A program made the translations under genes and the position numbers. Shown here in pieces: positions 59,832 through 64,000 of a stretch of DNA of 64,000 nucleotides (position 1 is the stretch's first letter; every line of letters starts with the position of its first letter). A model generated the notes under the pieces. The model did no database searches. It was not told where the DNA came from and saw nothing but the letters and a program-made list of their open reading frames with translations. This stretch comes from Nitrincola schmidtii (GTDB lineage: Bacteria; Pseudomonadota; Gammaproteobacteria; Pseudomonadales; Balneatricaceae): the NCBI RefSeq assembly GCF_008973715.1, contig NZ_WBOL01000007.1:100214-164213 (forward strand), given 5' to 3'.

Positions 59832-59996
59832 TAGAACCTCCTTAACTTTCATGTAAACCACAATCGGCCAAATCACGGCAATTAGAATGGTAGCTAGGAC
59901 AAACTCAAAGAAGTTACTTAGGGAAATGTCATGAACTCCCCACCCTTAGCTAAAATGTGCCATAGGTTCAATGGTTTGCAAGGCAAAGAGCTTTCG

Positions 59997-61481
59997 TCAT
60001 TGCCGTCCCCATTCCTTTCCACCCATTTCTACCAACCGAGACGCGGCTCGTCGAAAGGAAAAGGCGAGATCATTGGCGGCCGATAATAGTGCCAGTGACA
60101 CGCCACTTCGACCCGTCGCCGACCACTCAAATTCTTCACCCTCTTTGGTGCGAATCACGGTCGTCGCAAAGGAACTCGAGTTTCCCCCCTTCTCACTGAC
60201 AAACAACTCTTCATTTCCATCACTGCTTTCAACTTGCGCTTCAAACTCGACAAATAATTCATCGAGCGGGACTTTTGCCGCTAGCACCAAGCGGGTGCGA
60301 GATTCATAACACACGTCAATGAGGGTCACGAATCGTCGCGCTTCGTCGAGGTGATTGGCGTCTAATTGCGGCACCCGGTCCATGATGAGGACCTGAAATC
60401 GGTCGCAGAGGGAAATATAATCGGCCGCGCCGAGTGGTTGGTAGCATAACTCGGAAAAGTCAAACCAGGCGCACCGGTCATTCAATCGGGCGACCTGGAC
60501 GGTGCGACCGAAGGGTACGTGAATGGCCTCGGCCTCAGTTCCGGATGCAGTGCCACCAAATATTTCTTTCAACTGCGCCTGCATGTTGTTATCACTATTA
60601 TTATCGCCGTGAACATCCTTGTTTGACCAAAAATAGGATTGACCATCAGCTCGAGTTTCGAGTCGATAATCCTTGGCGGAATCCTCCATGGAGATAATGT
60701 CGAACGTGTGTTTTAACATGTCTATGAATGGCAAAAAGAGGGATCGGTTAATGCCTCCCTCATATAAGGCATCGGGGGAGCGATTCGAGGTGGCCACCAC
60801 CACGACATTCCAATCCAATAATAATAAAAAAAGTCGTTTCAAAATCATGGCATCGGCAACGTCTGTTACTTGAAATTCATCGAAACAGAGGAGTTGGGCT
60901 TCCTGTGCCAATTGCTGCGCAATGATGGGTATCGCATCATCTCGTGGGTGCTTCTGTTTGTAGACAAAGATTCGATGATGGACGTCTAGCATGAATTCAT
61001 GAAAGTGGACGCGGCGTTTGGTAATTTTTACGTGTTTGAAGCTGTGGCTGTCATTATTACAGCAAGAATCATCAGGAACATTAACCGACGCGTAAAAGAG
61101 ATCCATTAGAAAGCTCTTGCCGACCCCGACCGGTCCATGAATGTAAATGCCTCGCGGTGGTGGACCAAAAGAACACAAATGGAATTTCTTTCGAAGAAAG
61201 GACTGAGCGGATGCCAAGGATCGCGTCAGTAACAGCGGACTGCTGCTTGTAGAGCTGCTCTTTGTCGGTCTGTCGGTGCGCACGGGTACTGGTGGGAGCG
61301 AGGTAAGAGACTCGTGCAGGGCATCGAGTTTTGCCGCCAGAGCGACTTGCGCGTCATCTCGTCGCACCTCCCCCGCATCCACCTTGCGTTCATACGCCGC
61401 TGTCACGGGGCCTGTCGGGAGGGGCCGCCGAGCGACGCGATGTTGTGCTGCCATATTCTTAATCACCGTCTTCATCATCAA
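59997..61481 (-). CDS. AFG1/LACE1-type AAA ATPase of eukaryotic (diatom-like) character
   Basis: 494 residues. Walker A is GPVGVGKS (116-123), Walker B LCFDEFQVTD (198-207), sensor-1 region VVVATSNRSPDALYEGGINRSLFLPFID (~227-253). The N-terminal TGPVTAAYERKVDAGEVRRDDAQ is the AFG1/ZapE start. Bacterial ZapE is about 375 residues; this one has extra segments, notably ~140-155, ~283-318 and ~412-458, the last between VPLDELF and the terminal FRRAASRLVEMGGKEW. The ending EWSATGRSGVSLALLSAANDLAFSFRRAASRL recalls stramenopile AFG1 proteins. Eukaryotic AFG1 acts in mitochondria on membrane-protein turnover; bacterial ZapE acts at the division ring. G+C is about half in sampled lines, above the neighbours. 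Ribosome site is weak (AGG 3 nt from ATGATGATG). Intronless and intact. Assembly chimerism must be excluded. Confidence 0.85.
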   Translation of the reverse strand: MMMKTVIKNMAAQHRVARRPLPTGPVTAAYERKVDAGEVRRDDAQVALAAKLDALHESLTSLPPVPVRTDRPTKSSSTSSSPLLLTRSLASAQSFLRKKFHLCSFGPPPRGIYIHGPVGVGKSFLMDLFYASVNVPDDSCCNNDSHSFKHVKITKRRVHFHEFMLDVHHRIFVYKQKHPRDDAIPIIAQQLAQEAQLLCFDEFQVTDVADAMILKRLFLLLLDWNVVVVATSNRSPDALYEGGINRSLFLPFIDMLKHTFDIISMEDSAKDYRLETRADGQSYFWSNKDVHGDNNSDNNMQAQLKEIFGGTASGTEAEAIHVPFGRTVQVARLNDRCAWFDFSELCYQPLGAADYISLCDRFQVLIMDRVPQLDANHLDEARRFVTLIDVCYESRTRLVLAAKVPLDELFVEFEAQVESSDGNEELFVSEKGGNSSSFATTVIRTKEGEEFEWSATGRSGVSLALLSAANDLAFSFRRAASRLVEMGGKEWGRQ

Positions 61482-61499
61482 CCTGATGAGTTTATTAAC

Positions 61500-61688
61500 A
61501 TGGTAAGGAAAGTACGATCAAGTCCGCTTCTTCCCGCTTTTTTCGATTGTCTCAAGTCTAGGGACTTATTCGCAATTTACTTAGAATACGGTAGCAAAGC
61601 ATTTTTCGATCTAACCGAAGCACATCAAGCAATAGAGACATGGCTACCTTATCGCTTCTCAGTTGATGCTTACTATAAGCAACAATGA
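61500..61688 (+). CDS. Small ORF, hypothetical or fragment
   Basis: 62 residues from an ATG at 61500, beginning MVRKVRSSPLLPAFFDCLKS and ending AIETWLPYRFSVDAYYKQQ. Composition is protein-like and AT-richer than the adjacent ATPase gene. The frame stays open upstream into the antisense of the ATPase gene, which I regard as chance. No ribosome site is clear. It may be the 3' end of a bacterial gene cut by the arrival of the ATPase gene. Not recognised. Confidence 0.4.
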   Translation: MVRKVRSSPLLPAFFDCLKSRDLFAIYLEYGSKAFFDLTEAHQAIETWLPYRFSVDAYYKQQ

Positions 61689-61727
61689 AAAAAGTGATAC
61701 CAATGCCTAAGTACCCATAAATGTAAA

Positions 61728-62228
61728 TCAAGTTTTGTCCCCATTAACTTTGCCAGTAATAGGAAAAACTGTCATTGCGCCCACCTGATAACCTTCTCTA
61801 GCACCATCAGACTCAGCGACACCGTTATATTTTGTGCGAGTAGCAACGACTACTCCCCGCTCCAAATCTAAAAACAGGTCACGCTCATATATGCTGGCGT
61901 AGCCCATATGAACGTACTCAAGCTGCTTTCCCTGAGGTATACGAATCGTACCGGAGTACCAATGAGCAAAAACTCTATCAGGAAACTCTGGAAAAATGGT
62001 TGTCAATGATGCTTCACTTCCATCGTGGAGCATGCCACTAAGAGCAATCAAATATAGGTGGTCATCGACGATCTCCCAACTGCCAACATAACCACGCCAT
62101 AGTGCCGAGAAATTAGATTCGAAGAGCGGTTTGGTGCCTCCCATAGCGAAATACTTGCTGAGGGGTGTCGTGCACATGGCGACATTCTTACCCTTGTAGC
62201 GGAGTTTTTCTGAAATCTGTGCGGTCAC
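61728..62228 (-). CDS. Hypothetical protein
   Basis: 166 residues from a GTG at 62228 with GGAGAG 6 nt upstream. Conserved-looking blocks are PLSKYFAMGGTKPLF, ALWRGYVGSWEIVDDHLYLIALSGMLHDGSEASL, FPEFPDRVFAHWYSGTIRIPQGKQLEYVHMGYASIYERDLFL. It resembles a family of uncharacterised accessory proteins; no catalytic motif, signal peptide or membrane helix. It diverged from umuDC before the IS insertion, and the pre-insertion LexA box lay about 160 bp upstream of its start. Confidence 0.75.
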   Translation of the reverse strand: MTAQISEKLRYKGKNVAMCTTPLSKYFAMGGTKPLFESNFSALWRGYVGSWEIVDDHLYLIALSGMLHDGSEASLTTIFPEFPDRVFAHWYSGTIRIPQGKQLEYVHMGYASIYERDLFLDLERGVVVATRTKYNGVAESDGAREGYQVGAMTVFPITGKVNGDKT

Positions 62229-62386
62229 AATATCTCTCCATAATTTGATATTTCCCCAACAACTATCGGTTCCAGTAATCTGATTAATGGCATGATGAAA
62301 ATGATCACTTTAATCGAGAGTGTATCCTACTTATTCCATAATACATTAAGTGTTTAAATCTATTTACCCGCCTCTACCATCCGCCT

Positions 62387-62402
62387 TATACTGTATAGAT
62401 AA
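62387..62402. promoter_or_regulatory. Left half of the disrupted LexA (SOS) box
   Basis: ATACTGTATAGATAA ends at the IS junction. It holds the left arm CTGT and the full 8-bp spacer ATAGATAA; the right arm ACAG is now 1 kb away beyond the IS. The bases following the spacer here are GGCT, so no functional box is formed. Confidence 0.85.
62395..62402. repeat. Target-site duplication, left copy (ATAGATAA)
   Basis: Exact 8-bp match to 63414-63421 across the IS; 8 bp is the usual duplication for IS1595-family elements. Confidence 0.95.
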
Positions 62403-63413
62403 GGCTGTGTTGCATTTAGGTGTTGGTCATGGCAGCAAACAGTAATCCTTGATCAGATTGCTCGTGCTGTTTCATGTACCGAAACCAGCTAAGATAGTGG
62501 GGCAGATATTCTCGTCCCACGCCCCTAAATCTGGTCATCCATTCCTTCCAGTGCATCATGTAGTTATTTAGTGTTTGGATATGATAGATATCCTCAACCA
62601 CCCTAATATTATCCAAACCCACAATGCGCTTATGATCGACTTTACGTGTATTAGCAACCTCAATATAGGACTTGTTACCGTCTGTACACAGTACCGAGCC
62701 ATCAGCAATTCTAGGCTGTAAAAATTGGCAGATATTTTCTTTCGTGTTTCGGTCAACGACTTCATGTATCACCGAGCCTTCTCGGTTCAATGCGATGAGA
62801 ATGGGTGTTTTTGGAGCCTTCCTGCCACCGCGCTTCCGTGCATCTCGATGCAGTATGCGCCTACCCTTAAATGATTCATTTATAAAGGTTTCGTCAGCCT
62901 CAATGACACCAGATAGAGGTTGCACTTCTATGTTTGAGGGCGCTTTTAGAAACGCATGTCGCCAGCGGAAAGATGTTCTAAGATTAATACCAAGCTCCAA
63001 GGCGCACTTGCGTAATGTCGCACCATGCCACATTAGTTCGTTATATCTAAGCCATTTTTGACTCATACGCATACGGTACAGGGGTGTGCCTTTCAGTGCA
63101 TTAAAGGTCTGTAAGCAAGCTTTACATTTAAATCGCTGGATACCCTGTTTTGTAAACCCCCATCTGGTAAAATCATTGCTACAACAGTGAGGGCATTCGG
63201 TCAGACTATCTTCACGCTCAGCGATGACTTCGCCAACCTGATTTTGGGATATCAAGTCATCAACTTCGTGCTTAAGCTTCTTAAGATCTGCGTAGGTCAG
63301 GTCATCAAGGCGAGTAAGAATTCTGCGTAGGGTCTGAGTGCTCATGAAAGCTCCGACTAATCTGGGCTATAAGCACTCAGTATAGATCACCAACACTCAA
63401 ATGCAACACAGTC
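62403..63413 (-). mobile_element. Complete IS1595-family insertion sequence
   Basis: 1011 bp. Terminal inverted repeats start GGCTGTGTTGCATTT (left) and, on the other strand, GACTGTGTTGCATTT (right); 22 of the first 25 positions agree. One intact transposase gene fills most of it. Perfect 8-bp target duplications flank it, indicating a recent, undecayed insertion. It sits in the operator of umuDC. Confidence 0.95.
62416..63345 (-). CDS. IS1595-family (ISXO2-like) transposase
   Basis: 309 residues. An N-terminal zinc ribbon (CPHCCSNDFTRWGF, CKACLQTF) is followed by an ISXO2-like DDE/DDN domain: first Asp in IEADETFINES, second in LCTDGNKSY, and the terminal NNYMMHWKEWMTRFRGVGREYLPHYLSWFRYM block. 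Intact, reading away from umuD. Confidence 0.93.
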   Translation of the reverse strand: MSTQTLRRILTRLDDLTYADLKKLKHEVDDLISQNQVGEVIAEREDSLTECPHCCSNDFTRWGFTKQGIQRFKCKACLQTFNALKGTPLYRMRMSQKWLRYNELMWHGATLRKCALELGINLRTSFRWRHAFLKAPSNIEVQPLSGVIEADETFINESFKGRRILHRDARKRGGRKAPKTPILIALNREGSVIHEVVDRNTKENICQFLQPRIADGSVLCTDGNKSYIEVANTRKVDHKRIVGLDNIRVVEDIYHIQTLNNYMMHWKEWMTRFRGVGREYLPHYLSWFRYMKQHEQSDQGLLFAAMTNT

Positions 63414-63429
63414 ATAGATAAACAGTACT
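63414..63429. promoter_or_regulatory. Target duplication (right copy) and right half of the disrupted LexA box
   Basis: ATAGATAA (63414-63421) is the second duplication copy and is followed by the right operator arm ACAGTA. The four bases before it are AGTC from the IS end instead of CTGT, so LexA should not bind. It lies about 20 bp before the umuD start. Confidence 0.9.
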
Positions 63430-63445
63430 TAGTTAGGTGTCAGGT

Positions 63446-63880
63446 ATGTACGTCACTCTGATAGGGCCGGTTGACGTTGACGCACTCACTGAAACAGCCG
63501 TCCCTTTTTTTAGCGAATCTGTTCCCTGTGGTTTTCCCAGTCCTGCCGCAGGTTATGAAGAAACGCGCCTTGATCTAAATGAACTCTGCATCCCCCGCCC
63601 TTCTTCCACCTATATGGTGCGCTGTGATGGTGATTCGATGAATAGGATCGGTATTTATGCGGGTGATATTTTAGTGGTGGATCGATCGATTAAGCCAAAA
63701 CATGGCGACACCGTCGTAGCAGCTGTCGATGGCGCGTTTACTGTCAAAACGCTGGCATTAAAACCGAGAGTGCGATTGTTACCTCAAAATCGTCAGTACG
63801 CACCCATTGAGTTCAACGAAGGTTCTGACTTACAGCTATTTGGTGTCGTCACGCACTTAGTCAGAGCTATGCCGAGGTAA
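63446..63880 (+). CDS. umuD: UmuD, SOS mutagenesis protein / auto-protease subunit of polymerase V
   Basis: 144 residues from the ATG at 63446 (AGG 8 nt upstream; a GTG at 63437 is in frame). The self-cleavage site is in VPCGFPSPAAGYEE (Cys-Gly). The catalytic Ser is in RCDGDSMNRIGIYAGDILVVD and the Lys in VDGAFTVKTL. RecA filaments trigger cleavage to UmuD', which joins UmuC. The natural LexA box of this operon is split by the IS immediately upstream, so its SOS control is probably lost or altered. Confidence 0.95.
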   Translation: MYVTLIGPVDVDALTETAVPFFSESVPCGFPSPAAGYEETRLDLNELCIPRPSSTYMVRCDGDSMNRIGIYAGDILVVDRSIKPKHGDTVVAAVDGAFTVKTLALKPRVRLLPQNRQYAPIEFNEGSDLQLFGVVTHLVRAMPR

Positions 63881-63883
63881 TGC

Positions 63884-64000
63884 ATGCCGATCTATGCTTT
63901 ATGTGACATGAACTCTTTTTATGTCAGTGCTGAATTGTTGTTCCGTCCTGACTTGGTCGATAAGCCTTGTATCGTGTTATCCAATAATGATGGCTGTGCA
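63884..64000 (+). CDS. umuC: UmuC, error-prone DNA polymerase V catalytic subunit (N-terminal 39 residues only)
   Basis: The frame starts at the ATG at 63884, three bases after the umuD stop, and continues out of the window. MPIYALCDMNSFYVSAELLFRPDL followed by KPCIVLSNNDGCA is the Y-family polymerase start; the Asp and Phe-Tyr of the first catalytic motif (CDMNSFYVS) are present. Confidence 0.95.
   Translation, partial: MPIYALCDMNSFYVSAELLFRPDLVDKPCIVLSNNDGCA

Noticed and set aside
61314..61499. Upstream extension of the small plus-strand ORF into the antisense of the ATPase gene
   Set aside because: The sequence changes character at about 61,490 and the extension reads the reverse strand of conserved ATPase codons, so it is taken as chance.
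60434..61506. Plus-strand frames opposite the AFG1-like gene
   Set aside because: Antisense shadows of an intact ATPase with clear Walker motifs; none has a ribosome site or recognisable domain.
1..64000. CRISPR arrays, toxin-antitoxin or phage-defence modules
   Set aside because: No regular repeat-spacer pattern and no recognisable defence gene were seen; the accessory end holds only the small ORFs, AFG1-like gene, IS and umuDC described.

Overview
The window looks like chromosome of a marine-type gammaproteobacterium. Supporting this are the pilSR/pilBCD cluster, the ppsA/ppsR pair, a monomeric isocitrate dehydrogenase, AmpG, MscK, TRAP and FbpABC transporters, two methyl-accepting chemotaxis proteins, and a generally AT-leaning coding sequence. 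I do not name a genus. About 92 % of the window (1 to ~59,200) is dense ordinary chromosome; the last ~5 kb, after a tRNA-Val gene, is accessory DNA.

Layout. 1-8.9 kb: a two-partner secretion locus (large exoprotein plus the start of its outer-membrane transporter, minus strand) facing a sensor kinase/OmpR-type regulator pair; three 11-bp direct repeats lie between them. 8.9-13.2 kb: CvfB-like RNA-binding protein, a structured intergenic element, and a polar amino-acid ABC transporter. 13.2-20.3 kb: Na/Pi cotransporter with a coiled-coil partner, AmpG, PEP synthase and its regulatory kinase/phosphorylase. 20.3-27.4 kb: PilR/PilS and PilB/PilC/PilD for type IV pili. 27.4-31.3 kb: FbpCBA ferric-iron importer with two Fur boxes upstream. 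31.6-35.1 kb: a cyclase-fold DUF3095 protein, a class-II-like cyclic-nucleotide phosphodiesterase and a GAF/HD-GYP protein. 35.4-48.6 kb: isocitrate dehydrogenase, RmuC, MscK, Tas-like reductase, EamA exporter, small envelope proteins, a chemoreceptor and a sugar dehydrogenase. 48.7-52.6 kb: TRAP transporter plus a second EamA protein. 52.7-59 kb: a fused NMT1-GAF-GGDEF signalling protein, a second chemoreceptor, PanE, YaiI-like and YbaK-like proteins, and tRNA-Val(GAC).

Accessory end (59.2-64 kb). Small ORFs of bacterial look flank a 494-residue AFG1/LACE1-type ATPase whose sequence looks eukaryotic (diatom/stramenopile-like) rather than like bacterial ZapE. Further right is a hypothetical gene, then a complete IS1595-family element, then umuD and the start of umuC. 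The IS has 8-bp target duplications (ATAGATAA) that are exactly the 8-bp spacer of a near-consensus LexA box. Removing the IS restores TACTGTATAGATAAACAGTA upstream of umuD, so the SOS operator of umuDC has been split by this insertion.

The two most remarkable observations are the eukaryote-like AFG1 gene in a bacterial accessory region and the transposon in the middle of the umuDC SOS box. A recurring regulatory theme is an intrinsic terminator directly after the solute-binding-protein gene in all three binding-protein-dependent transport operons, which probably sets the binding-protein to permease ratio.
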